From Telmatospirillum sp. J64-1 (GTDB taxonomy: Bacteria > Pseudomonadota > Alphaproteobacteria > Rhodospirillales > Magnetospirillaceae): DNA of 64,000 bases. The stretch spans positions 125,353 to 189,352 of the forward strand of contig NZ_SBHN01000004.1 of assembly GCF_006980715.1 (NCBI RefSeq), in the 5' to 3' direction. The notes below the pieces were generated by a model. The model searched no databases and was not told the DNA's origin. It saw only the letters and a list, made by a program, of their open reading frames with translations. The position numbers and the translations under genes were made by a program. Positions 9,222 to 18,367 of the stretch are shown in pieces (positions within the stretch are counted from its first letter, which is position 1; each line of letters starts with the position of its first letter).

Positions 9222-9336
9222 CCCATGCTTCGAGGCAGCCCTTCGGGCTTCCTCGGCATGAGGCTTATCTCATTGAAATAATGCGTTCTCCTCGCCCCGA
9301 GGAGCCGTGAAGCGGCGCATCGAAGGACGAGGCGGG
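9222..9336. repeat. Inverted pair of REP-like palindromes (copy 1)
   Basis: Two related imperfect palindromes of about 45 bp lie in opposite orientation: 9222-9263 (core CATGCTTCGAGGCAGCCC, loop TTC, then GGGCTTCCTCGGCATG) and 9290-9336 (CCTCGCCCCGAGGAGCC ... CGAAGGACGAGG). They are separated by an AT-rich spacer of about 26 bp. The same arrangement occurs at 21167-21282. The form resembles BIME/REPIN elements of other bacteria. Confidence 0.7.
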
Positions 9337-9455
9337 CCGAAGACAATTCCTTTGCAGCTTCCACCCCTCCTCGAAAGGAGTACCCAGGTCGCACCGTTGA
9401 ACGCCGCGCGCTTTTCGGCACACTCGCGCCCGACAGCCGAGTACAAGGAGCGTTC

Positions 9456-9746
9456 ATGAGTGCAAGACCGACTATCCATCCGGGCGAGATTCTCCGCGAG
9501 GAATTCTTGAACCGGTATGGCCTGACGATCACCGATGTGGCACGGGACCTGAAGGTCCCGACCAGCCGCCTAGCCGCGATCGTCGAAGGCCGAGATCGCG
9601 TCTGTGTCGACCTGGGCCTGCGGCTGGCCCATTATTTCGGCACCTCCGACCGTTTCTGGCTTCAGGCTCAGCTGGATTACGACATGAGCCACGCCGAAAG
9701 CCGTGCCGCTCAAATCCAGGCCGAAATCATCCCTTTGGCCGCATGA
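9456..9746 (+). CDS. higA: HigA-family addiction-module antitoxin, apparently without HigB
   Basis: A 96-residue HTH protein beginning with the HigA hallmark HPGEILREEFLNRYGLT, then VARDLKVPTSRLAAIVEGR (the HTH) and LRLAHYFGTSDRFWLQAQLDYD, all characteristic of the HigA/VapI antitoxin group. HigB toxin genes normally lie immediately upstream, but the 265 bp before this gene contain only paired palindromic repeats and no RelE-like frame. No toxin follows either, since sppA is next. It is therefore a solitary antitoxin or a stand-alone regulator of this fold. AAGGAG precedes the ATG. Confidence 0.85.
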   Translation: MSARPTIHPGEILREEFLNRYGLTITDVARDLKVPTSRLAAIVEGRDRVCVDLGLRLAHYFGTSDRFWLQAQLDYDMSHAESRAAQIQAEIIPLAA

Positions 9747-9829
9747 GCAGTGATTGACGCTCTTCCCGGCGGGCAGTATCAACCACAGCGAAGAAACCCA
9801 CCGCCTTTTCCCGCCGGGAGTTTTCCCCC

Positions 9830-11590
9830 ATGTTGCGCTTTCTCGGCCGAACGATCCTTTTCATTCTCGCCGCCACGGGCTCCCTGGTCATCCTGCTGCT
9901 GATCGGCGCGTTTTTCGCCTTCGGCGACCGGACCCCGCGACTGCCCGAGCGCATGATCCTGGCCCTGGACCTGGACCGGGGGGTAACGGAACAGCCCGAT
10001 CCCTCGCCTTTGGCCCTGTTGCGCGCCGACCCGCCGCTGACCATGCCCGATTTGCTGATGGCACTGGAACGGGCGGCGGAAGACGACCGCGTCACCGGAG
10101 TCTTCGCCACGCTCAGCAGCGGCGGCTTCGGGCTGGCCGAGGCCCAAGAACTGCGCGACGCTGTCCTGCGCTTCCGCCAATCGGGCAAGCCTGCGGTCCT
10201 GTTCTCGGAAAGCATCGGCGAATTCGGCTCGGCCACGGTGGAATATTACCTGGCCAGCGCCTTCTCGGAGATCTGGCTCCAGCCCTCGGGCACCGTCTCG
10301 ACCACCGGCTTCCTCGCCGAGGCCCCCTTCCTGCGCGGTACGCTGGAAAAGCTGGAGATCCGTCCCGCCTTCTCGACCCGGCATGAATACAAATCGGCCC
10401 CCGAGACCTTCACCCGCGGCGAATTGTCCACGGAAGCGCGCGAGAACCTGACGGCCCTGGTGGATTCGCTGTTCGAGCAGACGGTGGACGGCATCGCCGC
10501 CTCCCGCGACATGGAGCCGCAGGCGGTGCGTGCCCTGATCGACCGCTCGCCGCTGCTGGCGGAAGAGGCCTTGCAGGCCGGGCTGGTCGACAAGCTGGGC
10601 TATCGCGACCAGGCGGAAAGCAGCATGGGCGGCCATGTCCAGCCCCGCATCCGCCTATCGCGCTATCTGCGTGCCCTGCCCGAAGTGGATGACCGCGCCG
10701 GCAAGATCGCCGTCATCATCGCCAGCGGCGCCATCATGCCCGGCGACAGCGACGAGAATCCCCTCTCGGGCGCGTCCAATGTCGGCGCGAACACCATACG
10801 CAACGCCTTCCGCGAGGCGGTGAACGACAGCAGCGTCCGCGCCATCGTCTTCCGCATCGACAGCCCCGGCGGCTCCTATACCGCCTCGGACGCCATCTGG
10901 CGCGAGGTGCAGCGCGCCCGCGAGCTGGGCAAGCCGGTCATCGTCTCGATGGGCCGTGCGGCTGCCTCGGGCGGCTATTTCGTCGCCATGCCCGCCGACC
11001 GCATCATCGCCCAGCCCGGCACCATCACCGGCTCCATCGGCGTCTTCGCCGGCAAGATGGTCCTGGCCGATTTCTGGGACAAGATCGGCGTCTCCTGGGA
11101 CGGCGTGGCGCGCGGCCAGAATGCCGCGATGTGGAGCCCCAACCGCGACTTCTCGCCCGAGGCCCAGCAGCGCTTCGAGACCATGCTGGATGCCGTCTAT
11201 GCCGATTTCACCGGCAAGGCCCGCGAGGCTCGCAACCTGACCGACGAACAGATCGACCGCGCGGCACGCGGCCGCATCTTCTCGGGCGCACAGGCCCTGG
11301 AACTGGGCTTGGTGGACGAACTGGGGGGCTACCCCGCCGCCCTGGCCGCCGCCCGCCGTGCCGCCGGCATCGCCGAGGACGCGCCGCTGGGCCTGAAGAT
11401 CCTGCCCAGCCCGCAAGACCCGATGGACTTGCTGTTCGAGCTGATCGGCGGCAATGGCGGCCTGCGCATCCTCGCCCAGGACCCGGCCATCGCCCACCTT
11501 CTCGCCCCACTGCGCCCCCTTGCGGCGTTGCTGGAACAGGGCGCGGCCCAGCCGGGCGACCTGCGGATGCCGCCCATGGAGATACGTTAG
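9830..11590 (+). CDS. sppA: Signal peptide peptidase SppA, 67K type
   Basis: A 586-residue inner-membrane serine protease (S49) that degrades leftover signal peptides. It has an N-terminal membrane anchor (about residues 7-30) followed by two S49 domains, as in the long E. coli form. The catalytic dyad is recognisable: Lys188 in HEYKSAPE in the first domain and Ser380 in SMGRAAASGGYF in the second, matching Lys209 and Ser409 of E. coli. GSIGVFAGK and DELGGYPAAL follow as expected. It is a single gene, 83 bp after higA. Confidence 0.94.
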   Translation: MLRFLGRTILFILAATGSLVILLLIGAFFAFGDRTPRLPERMILALDLDRGVTEQPDPSPLALLRADPPLTMPDLLMALERAAEDDRVTGVFATLSSGGFGLAEAQELRDAVLRFRQSGKPAVLFSESIGEFGSATVEYYLASAFSEIWLQPSGTVSTTGFLAEAPFLRGTLEKLEIRPAFSTRHEYKSAPETFTRGELSTEARENLTALVDSLFEQTVDGIAASRDMEPQAVRALIDRSPLLAEEALQAGLVDKLGYRDQAESSMGGHVQPRIRLSRYLRALPEVDDRAGKIAVIIASGAIMPGDSDENPLSGASNVGANTIRNAFREAVNDSSVRAIVFRIDSPGGSYTASDAIWREVQRARELGKPVIVSMGRAAASGGYFVAMPADRIIAQPGTITGSIGVFAGKMVLADFWDKIGVSWDGVARGQNAAMWSPNRDFSPEAQQRFETMLDAVYADFTGKAREARNLTDEQIDRAARGRIFSGAQALELGLVDELGGYPAALAAARRAAGIAEDAPLGLKILPSPQDPMDLLFELIGGNGGLRILAQDPAIAHLLAPLRPLAALLEQGAAQPGDLRMPPMEIR

Positions 11591-11661
11591 AGAGGAAGGA
11601 TTTGCAGGGCGCCGCCCTGCACCCGCCGGGGACTCGGTCCCCAGCCCCCATTGATCTTAAA

Positions 11662-11744
11662 CGTCATTCCCGCGAAAGCCGGAATCCATGCCGGCGCTTC
11701 ATCTTCCTGGATTGACATGGGCTCCCGCTTTCGCGGGAGCGACA
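11662..11744. repeat. Dispersed palindromic element, CGTCATTCC type (copy 1)
   Basis: An approximately 80-bp element starting CGTCATTCCCGCGAAAGC and ending CCCGCTTTCGCGGGAGCGAC, so the two ends are inverted repeats. Three further copies occur at 15331, 45740 and 46681, all in intergenic DNA. Confidence 0.75.
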
Positions 11745-11774
11745 AACCGAGGAGTGGAATCAAAGGCCCCTGCT

Positions 11775-12944
11775 CTAATCCAGTTTCCGCAGCAGGAATT
11801 CGCGGCCCAGCTTGACCATGGGCTGGCCGTCATAGGCGATGATGTCGGAAGTGGCGTAGGTTTCCGACCATTTGTCCGGCAAGTAGGAGCCGGTGCCGAC
11901 CACGTCGAGCGGGGCCTCGGCATAGGCCATCACCTTGCATTTCGCCGGGCTGAAGCCCGAGGAGCCGATGATGCGGACATTGGGGAAACCGGCTTCGTCC
12001 AGGGCTTCGCGCATGGCCCACAGGGCGGCGGCGGAAACGCCGGTACCGACCAGATAGCGCAATTCCGTCTCGGTGCGGTAGCCCCGGATGGATTTGGGCG
12101 CACGGCGCTCCAGCACGGCATAGGAGGCCTGGGGGTCGAGACCTTCCAGGAAGCGCCCGCCATGGGTATCCAGGCGCACGCCGATGCGCCCCGCCGCCGC
12201 CAGTTCGGGGAAGCGGCGGCAGACTTCCAGCGTATCCGTCACCTCGCGCCCGAAATAATCGGGCAGGATGATCAGGTCATCGTCGGGGAAGGTTTCGTGG
12301 AACATCTCGGCGGCACGCAAGGTGCTGCCGGCATAGCCGATCAGGGCGTGGGGCATGGTGCCCTTGCCGCTGATCTGGCCGAAATAATGGGCGGTGGCGG
12401 CGCTGGCATTGCCAATGAAGCCCTTGGCCCCGGCCTGCTTGCGCGCGGCCTCCGACCCCACCGAAGCGGCATAGGCCATGATCTCGGCCATGTCGGGACC
12501 GGCGCAATGGCGCGCATCCATGGCAAGGAAGGCGACATGGGGCAAGTCCACGCACATGGTGAAGGCGTTGTAGCCCGCCAGGCAGGCCGCCCCCAGCTTC
12601 TGCAGATACAGGGTTTCCAGGTCGACGAGATGATAGAACGAGCCGGTGATGTAGAGGATCGGCTCGCCCGCTCCCACCCACTCGCCTTCGGGATAGTTCA
12701 GCTCGATCTCGAACTTGGTGCCGCGCGCCTCCGCCATGGCATGCAGCCAGTCGATGGCCAGACGCGGGCAGGACAGGACCGGGCGGCGCATGAAGACCGC
12801 ATAGGTGACGCGCTTGTCGCCGAAGCGCCCCACGATCTCCTTGCTGCGCAGGAAATAGTGGTCGGTCAGGCTGGAGACATCCGCCTCGGCGGGAAGAGGC
12901 CCCGACGCGCCGGGGCCTCCCATCTGACGCGACCCTTTCGTCAC
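11775..12944 (-). CDS. pncB: Nicotinate phosphoribosyltransferase
   Basis: A 389-residue enzyme of NAD salvage that joins nicotinate to PRPP. Family features are [13 protein letters not shown] near the N-terminus, [27 protein letters not shown], a [15 protein letters not shown] block, [12 protein letters not shown]-like [10 protein letters not shown], and the C-terminal [15 protein letters not shown] with VGTGSYLP. This matches the alphaproteobacterial clade of NAPRTases. It starts at a GTG whose GTGA overlaps the TGA stop of the DAHP synthase gene, so translation is probably coupled. The pairing joins aromatic and NAD metabolism in one transcript but has no obvious biochemical reason. Confidence 0.85.
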   Translation of the reverse strand: MTKGSRQMGGPGASGPLPAEADVSSLTDHYFLRSKEIVGRFGDKRVTYAVFMRRPVLSCPRLAIDWLHAMAEARGTKFEIELNYPEGEWVGAGEPILYITGSFYHLVDLETLYLQKLGAACLAGYNAFTMCVDLPHVAFLAMDARHCAGPDMAEIMAYAASVGSEAARKQAGAKGFIGNASAATAHYFGQISGKGTMPHALIGYAGSTLRAAEMFHETFPDDDLIILPDYFGREVTDTLEVCRRFPELAAAGRIGVRLDTHGGRFLEGLDPQASYAVLERRAPKSIRGYRTETELRYLVGTGVSAAALWAMREALDEAGFPNVRIIGSSGFSPAKCKVMAYAEAPLDVVGTGSYLPDKWSETYATSDIIAYDGQPMVKLGREFLLRKLD

Positions 12945-14320
12945 GATGCGACTGCCCGCTGATGGGTCACCGAACGCTCTTCCTTCAGCCCTTCGGCGAT
13001 CAGGAAGGCCAGTTCCAGCGCCTGGGCGGCGTTGAGGCGCGGGTCACAGGCGGTGTGGTAGCGGTCGCCCAAACGGGCTTCGGTGATCGCCGCGGAACCG
13101 CCGACGCATTCGGTGACGTCGCGGCCGGTCATCTCGAAATGCACGCCGCCGGCATGGGTGCCCTCGGCGCGGTGCACGGCGAAGAAGGCCCGGACCTCGT
13201 TCAGGATGTGATCGAAGATACGGGTCTTGTAGCCGCTGGACGCCTTGATGGTATTGGCATGCATGGGATCGCAGGCCCAGACCACCTTGCGGCCTTCACG
13301 CTGGATGAAGCGCACCAGGGCAGGCAGTTTCTTCTCGAGATTCTCGGCCCCCATGCGGGTGATGATGGTGATGCGGCCGGCCTCGTTCTCCGGGTTCAGC
13401 GCATCGAGCAGGCGCATCAGGTCGTCCGGCGTCGAGGACGGACCGGCCTTGAAGCCCAGCGGATTGCCCACCCCGCGCAGGAATTCCACATGCGCGCCGT
13501 CGGGCTGGCGGGTGCGCTCGCCGATCCACAGCATATGGGCCGAGCAATCGTACCAGTCGCCGGTGGTCGAATCGATGCGGGTCAGGGCCTGCTCGTAGGG
13601 CAGCAGCAGCGCCTCATGCGAGGTGAAGAAATCGGTCTCGCGGATCTGCGGCGTGGTTTCCGAGGTCAGGCCGCAAGCGGCCATGAAATTCAGCGTCTCG
13701 GACAGACGGTCGGCCATCTCGCGGTATCGCTCGCCCGATGCGCTGTCGGCCACGAAACCCAGCGTCCACTGATGCACCTTGTGCAGGTCGGCATAGCCGC
13801 CCTGGGCGAAGGCGCGCAGCAGGTTCAGCGTGGCCGCCGACTGATTGTAGGCGCGGACCATGCGCTGCGGATCGGGGATGCGGGCTTCGGGGGTGAATTC
13901 GTCGCCGTTGATGATGTCGCCGCGATAGCTGGGCAGTTCCACGCCGTTGACGGTCTCGGTCGGGGCCGAACGCGGCTTGGCGAACTGGCCGGCCATGCGG
14001 CCCACCTTGACCACCGGGCAGGCGGCGCCGAAGGTCAGCACCACCGCCATCTGCAACAGGACGCGGAAAGTATCGCGGATGTTGTTGGGATGGAATTCGG
14101 CAAAGCTTTCGGCACAGTCGCCGCCCTGCAGCAGGAAGGCCCGGCCTTCCGCCACATCAGCCAGCGACTTCTTCAGACGACGCGCCTCGCCTGCAAAAAC
14201 CAGCGGCGGATAGCTGCGAAGCTGCTCCTCTGCAGCCGCCAGACCGGCGGCATCGGGATATTCCGGAACCTGCTGGATCGGTTTATTTCTCCAGCTGTCG
14301 GGGGTCCACTTCTCAGCCAT
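12941..14320 (-). CDS. aroG: Class II (plant-type) 3-deoxy-7-phosphoheptulonate synthase
   Basis: A 459-residue enzyme for the first step of the shikimate pathway, condensing phosphoenolpyruvate and erythrose-4-phosphate. It is the class II (plant/Mycobacterium) type: [20 protein letters not shown] at the N-terminus, [11 protein letters not shown] with metal-ligand Cys69, [49 protein letters not shown] and [18 protein letters not shown]. The start at 14320 has AGAGGT upstream. The frame extends 24 codons further without family similarity. It forms a two-gene unit with the downstream NAPRTase and complements aroC at 7.8 kb. Confidence 0.95.
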   Translation of the reverse strand: MAEKWTPDSWRNKPIQQVPEYPDAAGLAAAEEQLRSYPPLVFAGEARRLKKSLADVAEGRAFLLQGGDCAESFAEFHPNNIRDTFRVLLQMAVVLTFGAACPVVKVGRMAGQFAKPRSAPTETVNGVELPSYRGDIINGDEFTPEARIPDPQRMVRAYNQSAATLNLLRAFAQGGYADLHKVHQWTLGFVADSASGERYREMADRLSETLNFMAACGLTSETTPQIRETDFFTSHEALLLPYEQALTRIDSTTGDWYDCSAHMLWIGERTRQPDGAHVEFLRGVGNPLGFKAGPSSTPDDLMRLLDALNPENEAGRITIITRMGAENLEKKLPALVRFIQREGRKVVWACDPMHANTIKASSGYKTRIFDHILNEVRAFFAVHRAEGTHAGGVHFEMTGRDVTECVGGSAAITEARLGDRYHTACDPRLNAAQALELAFLIAEGLKEERSVTHQRAVAS

Positions 14321-14425
14321 AACGACCTCTGACCTAAGCAAGCCTAAAAATGCGGACGTCATGTATACGCCAAAGACGTCCAATGATTCCACCCAAAGTA
14401 CAGTACTGACCGTAAGGTAGGGGGT

Positions 14426-15301
14426 CTATAACCCCCGAAGCAAGAGCGGTCTCAGCTTTTGTTGTCCCTGGAGGGCGGCATCGACGATTGCCAGCAACTT
14501 GTCCCGGTCCTTGGGCAGGGTTCCCGCCAAGGGCAGGCAGTTGGAGGCATGGTTGGAGCGGAAAATCACCGGATTGGGCGGGTCCAGGCGCTCCAGCAGA
14601 AGGCGCTGTTCGCGCAGGATGGCCCGATCGTCCTGCGCGGCAAAGGGCTCGCCGAAACGCTCGTGGAAGCGCGGCGAGACCTCGGGATCGAGATGGAGTT
14701 GCAGGGTGGACAGGAAATTGGGCGGTGCTTGGTTGATCAGCGCCGCCGTCTCCTCGATATGCTCTTGCCAGTGTTTCCGCCCGCCCAGGCCCAGGATCAC
14801 CGTCGCCGAAACCTTCAGCCCCACCGCGCGGGCCTTTTCCAGGGCCATGCGCATCTGTTTCGCCGATCCCTTGGTAATGCGCTTCAGCATCACGTCCGAG
14901 CCCGATTCGATGCCCAGATAGACCAGGGTCAGCCGCCGTGCGATCAATTCGCGCAGTTCCTCTTCCGACTTTTTCAGGATGTTCTGCGGCGTGGCATAGC
15001 AGGTCACGCGCTGGAGATCGGAAAAGGTGGCGGCCAGCTTGTCCAGAATGGCGCGCAGGCTGTCCATGTCCAGCACCAGGGCATCGCCATCGGCCAGAAA
15101 CACGCGATGGGCCTGCGGCCGGTGCCGCGCCAGGATATCGATGTCGCGGAAGACATCCTCCAGCGGGCGGGCGCGGTATTCCTTGCTCTTGTACATCGAG
15201 CAGAAGGAACACTGGTTGAAGGAACAGCCCAGCGTCGCCTGCACGATCAGATTGTCGCCCTCGCTCGGCGGGCGGTAGAGGGGCATGTCGTAGAAGGTCA
15301 T
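14426..15301 (-). CDS. Radical SAM protein (YgiQ/HemN-like superfamily), function unknown
   Basis: A 291-residue radical SAM enzyme. The 4Fe-4S ligand motif is GCSFNQCSFCSMY, spacing Cys-x4-Cys-x2-Cys rather than the textbook x3-x2. From memory this spacing occurs in a subgroup with ATLGC...CTFCSMYK sequences. Later motifs include VFLADGDALVLD, LVYLGIESGSD and ATVILGLGG, the usual SAM-barrel blocks. No B12-binding or accessory domain is present. The product is unknown. The start at 15301 has AGGCGA upstream. A dispersed repeat lies between this gene and gor. Confidence 0.82.
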   Translation of the reverse strand: MTFYDMPLYRPPSEGDNLIVQATLGCSFNQCSFCSMYKSKEYRARPLEDVFRDIDILARHRPQAHRVFLADGDALVLDMDSLRAILDKLAATFSDLQRVTCYATPQNILKKSEEELRELIARRLTLVYLGIESGSDVMLKRITKGSAKQMRMALEKARAVGLKVSATVILGLGGRKHWQEHIEETAALINQAPPNFLSTLQLHLDPEVSPRFHERFGEPFAAQDDRAILREQRLLLERLDPPNPVIFRSNHASNCLPLAGTLPKDRDKLLAIVDAALQGQQKLRPLLLRGL

Positions 15302-15330
15302 TGTCGCCTGACCAGCCTTACGGTTTCTGT

Positions 15331-15412
15331 CGTCATTCCGGGCGTAGCGAAGCGAAGACCCGGAATCCATGCCCTGCCGACGCCATGGACTCCCGCTTTC
15401 GCGGGAGTGACG
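15331..15412. repeat. Dispersed palindromic element, CGTCATTCC type (copy 2)
   Basis: Starts CGTCATTCCGGGCGTAGCGA and ends ACTCCCGCTTTCGCGGGAGTGACG. The right end matches copies at 11662, 45740 and 46681. It lies between the radical SAM gene and gor. Confidence 0.72.
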
Positions 15413-15474
15413 AGAATATTCAAAGGGCCTGAGGCCCCCTCAGGCCAAAAGCAGTTCCGGGCGGCAGCCCGTCC

Positions 15475-16854
15475 TTACTCCTCGCATTCCGGGCAGGGGT
15501 CGGGCACCGGGTCGCGCATGGTGACGAATTCCTCCGCCGCCGAGGGATGGATGCCCACGGTGGAGTCGAACTGCTTCTTGGTGGCGCCGCATTTCAGGGC
15601 GACGGCGAAGCCCTGCATGATCTCGGCGGCGTCGGGACCGACCATATGGACGCCCACGACGCGGTTACTGGGCTTGTCCACCACCAGCTTCATCATGGTG
15701 CGCTCGTCGCGGCCCGACAGGGTGTTGCGCATGGGCTTGAAGCGCGACAGGTAAATTTCCACCGCCTCGCATTGCTTGCGTGCCGCCGCTTCCGTCAGAC
15801 CCACGCTGGCCAGCGGCGGCTGGCTGAACACCGCCGAAGGGATATAAGCGTAATCCATGCGCATCGGATTGTTGTTGTAGAAGGTCTCGGCGAAGCAGCG
15901 GCCTTCGTTGATGGCGACGGGGGTCAGGTTGACGCGGTCGGTCACGTCGCCCACGGCGAAGATGCTCTCGACGCTGGTGCGCGATTCCTCGTCCACGATC
16001 ACCGCTCCGGCGGCGGTCATCTTCACGCCCACCTCTTCCAGGCCCAGCCCGGCGGTCTTGGGCGCGCGTCCCGTCGCATACATGACCAGATCGGCGGTGA
16101 TTTCCTCTTCGCCGCCCAACCGCAGGGAATAGCTGCCGTCGGGGCATTTCTCGATGCTGCGCACCGTGGTTTCGGAAAGGATATTCACACCCTTCTTCAT
16201 CATTTCCTCGGCCAGGGTCGAGCGGGCGTCCTGGTCGAAGCCGCGCAGGATGGTATCCCCGCGCACCACCTGCGTCACCTGCGATCCTAGGCTGTTGAAG
16301 ATGCCTGCGAATTCCACGGCGATATAGCCGCCGCCGACGATCACGATGCGCTTGGGCAGGCTGGGCAGGTCCAGGGCCTCGTTCGAGGTGATGGCGTGTT
16401 CGATGCCCGGGATCTGCGGCAAGTTCGGCCAGCCGCCGACGGCGATCAGGATGCGCTCGGCGGTATAGATGCGGCCCGCCACCTCGACGCTATGGGCATC
16501 GACCAGACGGCCGCGCCCTTCCAAGATGGTCACGCCGTTGTCGCGCAGAATGCGCTGATAGATGCCTTCCAGCCGGTTCAGTTCGGTATTCTTGGCCTCG
16601 ATCAGCTTGGCCCAGTCGAAGCTGGTCTCGCCTACGGTCCAGCCGAAACCGGCGGCGTCCTCGAAATCCTCGGCGAAATGGGATCCGTAGACCAGCAGCT
16701 TCTTCGGCACGCAGCCGCGAATGACGCAGGTCCCGCCGACGCGGCTTTCCTCGACGATGGCCACACGGGCACCATAGGACGAGGCCAAGCGACTGGCGCG
16801 CACGCCCCCCGAACCGGCACCGATGGTAATCAGGTCATAATCGTACTGGGCCAT
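15475..16854 (-). CDS. gor: Glutathione-disulfide reductase
   Basis: A 459-residue FAD/NADPH pyridine-nucleotide disulfide reductase that regenerates reduced glutathione. It has the FAD-binding ITIGAGSGGVRASRLAS, the redox disulfide in GGTCVIRGCVPKKLLVY, the NADPH Rossmann IVIVGGGYIAVEFAG, FAVGDVTDRVNLTPVAI and the dimer-interface GIHPSAAEEFVTMR. The Arg-rich NADPH selectivity pattern of Gor is partly degenerate (VVRGDTILRGFD). Unusually, the C-terminus continues as DPVPDPCPECEE, adding a CxxC pair. The start at 16854 has GGGAG upstream. The in-frame ATG at 16884 is less likely. Confidence 0.9.
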   Translation of the reverse strand: MAQYDYDLITIGAGSGGVRASRLASSYGARVAIVEESRVGGTCVIRGCVPKKLLVYGSHFAEDFEDAAGFGWTVGETSFDWAKLIEAKNTELNRLEGIYQRILRDNGVTILEGRGRLVDAHSVEVAGRIYTAERILIAVGGWPNLPQIPGIEHAITSNEALDLPSLPKRIVIVGGGYIAVEFAGIFNSLGSQVTQVVRGDTILRGFDQDARSTLAEEMMKKGVNILSETTVRSIEKCPDGSYSLRLGGEEEITADLVMYATGRAPKTAGLGLEEVGVKMTAAGAVIVDEESRTSVESIFAVGDVTDRVNLTPVAINEGRCFAETFYNNNPMRMDYAYIPSAVFSQPPLASVGLTEAAARKQCEAVEIYLSRFKPMRNTLSGRDERTMMKLVVDKPSNRVVGVHMVGPDAAEIMQGFAVALKCGATKKQFDSTVGIHPSAAEEFVTMRDPVPDPCPECEE

Positions 16855-16950
16855 CCGCTTCTCCCGCTGCCTCTGGTTTCGCAAGCGCGCCTAAGGTGTG
16901 CGAGGCGCGCCGTCTTGACAAGCCCTGCGACTCGCAGTGAACTTTCCCTC

Positions 16951-17688
16951 ATGAACCTGGATGCGCTCTTCCGGTTGCATCGGGACCTGCCGCGCCAGGG
17001 CCCCGGCAGCGACCGCGCCACCCTGGAAGCGCTCGGCGCCCTGCCGCCGCTGCCGCCCTCCCCTTTCGGGCTGGACCTGGGCTGCGGCCCCGGCAAGCAG
17101 ACGCTGCTGCTGGCAAGGCGGCTGGGCTGCCCCATCCTGGCCGTGGACCTGCACCGTCCCTTCCTCGACGAGTTGGAAAGCCGCGCCCGTGACGCAGGCC
17201 TGAGCCATCTGGTCCAAACACGCTGCGCCGACATGGGGCGACTCGACATTGCGCCAGGCAGCGTGGACCTGATCTGGTCGGAAGGGGCGATCTACAATCT
17301 TGGCTTTGAGCAGGGTTTGCGCCTGTGGCGTCCGCTGCTGCGCGAGAACGGTTTGGTGATGGCAAGCGAACTAACCTGGCTGACGCCCACTCCGCCGGAC
17401 GAGGTCGAGACCTTCTGGCAGCAGGCCTATCCTGGCATGGGCGACATCGCAGGAAACTGCGAGGCCGCCGAGCGCGCGGGCTACCGGGTGCTCGACGCCC
17501 GCCCCCTGCCTAGCGCGGAATGGTGGCCGGACTATTACGCGCCGCTGGAAGAGCGCTGCCGGATGCTGGCGGAGGATCCCATGCCCGGCCTCGCCGACGC
17601 CATCGCCGCAGCACGCGCCGAAATAGACCTGCTGCGGCGTTTCCCGGACGCCTATGGCTATGTCTATTACAGCCTCAAGGCCGCCTGA
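16951..17688 (+). CDS. Class I SAM-dependent methyltransferase
   Basis: A 245-residue cytosolic protein with the SAM-binding motif I LDLGCGPGKQTLLLA (about residues 41-55), a motif II-like acidic end ILAVDLH, and IWSEGAIYNLGFEQGLRLW at the motif IV position. The C-terminal half lacks a domain that would identify the substrate. It resembles small-molecule methyltransferases. It is divergent from gor with about 96 bp between starts and convergent with yciB, whose stop is 12 bp away. No ribosome site stands out, although CCTC/GTGAA sequence surrounds the ATG. Confidence 0.82.
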   Translation: MNLDALFRLHRDLPRQGPGSDRATLEALGALPPLPPSPFGLDLGCGPGKQTLLLARRLGCPILAVDLHRPFLDELESRARDAGLSHLVQTRCADMGRLDIAPGSVDLIWSEGAIYNLGFEQGLRLWRPLLRENGLVMASELTWLTPTPPDEVETFWQQAYPGMGDIAGNCEAAERAGYRVLDARPLPSAEWWPDYYAPLEERCRMLAEDPMPGLADAIAAARAEIDLLRRFPDAYGYVYYSLKAA

Positions 17689-17700
17689 GGGGCAGCGGCC

Positions 17701-18276
17701 CTAGGCGTCGCCCGCCTCGCCTTCCTGATCGATGCGATAGCGGTTGATCAGCGGCGCCTGGGACAGCAGGAAGGCGAAGGTCAGGGCCATCAGGCCGAAG
17801 ACCTTGAAGGTGACCCAGAAATCGGTGCTCTGGGTGCGCCAGACCACCTCGTTCAGCACCGCCATGGCGGCGAAGAACAGGCCGAAGCGCAGGGTCAGCT
17901 TGCGCCAGCCCTCGTCCTGCATGGGCAGGGCCGAGCCCAGAAGCGGCTTGAGGAAGACCCGGTTGAGGGCCAGCCCGCCCAGCAGCAGCACCGCGAACAG
18001 CGCCTGGATGATGGTCGGCTTCATCTTGATGAAGGTCTCGTCCTGCAGCCACAGGGTCAGCCCGCCGAACACGCCGACCACCGCGGCGGTGACCACCGGC
18101 ATCATCGGCAGCTTGCGCAAATACCACCAGGACAGGGCCAGGCCGATGGCCGTCGTCACCATCAGGACGGCGGTGGCGATCAGCAGATCGCCCTGGAAAT
18201 AGGCGAGCATGAAGGCGGCCAACGGGCCGTATTCGGTGACGGGCTTCAGCCAGTTGGGCGGAGTGCGGGTGGACAT
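17701..18276 (-). CDS. yciB: YciB/IspZ septation-associated inner-membrane protein
   Basis: A 191-residue integral membrane protein of the YciB (septation protein A) family. Family blocks are LKPVTEYGPLAAFMLAYFQG at the N-terminus, GGLTLWLQDETFIKMKPTII in the middle and FWVTFKVFGLMALTFAFLLSQ near the end, with five predicted hydrophobic segments. In other bacteria YciB affects cell-envelope synthesis and septum formation, and the mechanism is not settled. Length is typical. It lies downstream of gabD on the same strand, beyond a hairpin that probably separates the transcripts. Confidence 0.92.
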   Translation of the reverse strand: MSTRTPPNWLKPVTEYGPLAAFMLAYFQGDLLIATAVLMVTTAIGLALSWWYLRKLPMMPVVTAAVVGVFGGLTLWLQDETFIKMKPTIIQALFAVLLLGGLALNRVFLKPLLGSALPMQDEGWRKLTLRFGLFFAAMAVLNEVVWRTQSTDFWVTFKVFGLMALTFAFLLSQAPLINRYRIDQEGEAGDA

Positions 18277-18315
18277 GGAATCCTTCGTATCTTTACCGGG
18301 TCCGGAAGCAGGAAA

Positions 18316-18355
18316 TCACGCTTCGACACCGCCTATGTAATGCGTCGAAGCGTGA
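18316..18355 (-). terminator. Hairpin downstream of the GabD-type gene
   Basis: TCACGCTTCGAC (18316-18327) and GTCGAAGCGTGA (18344-18355) are perfect 12-base complements around a 16-base loop, starting 13 bp after the dehydrogenase stop codon. A terminator is the simplest reading, although the T-tract is short. A protein-binding palindrome before yciB is possible. Confidence 0.5.
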
Positions 18356-18367
18356 CAGGCCAACATT

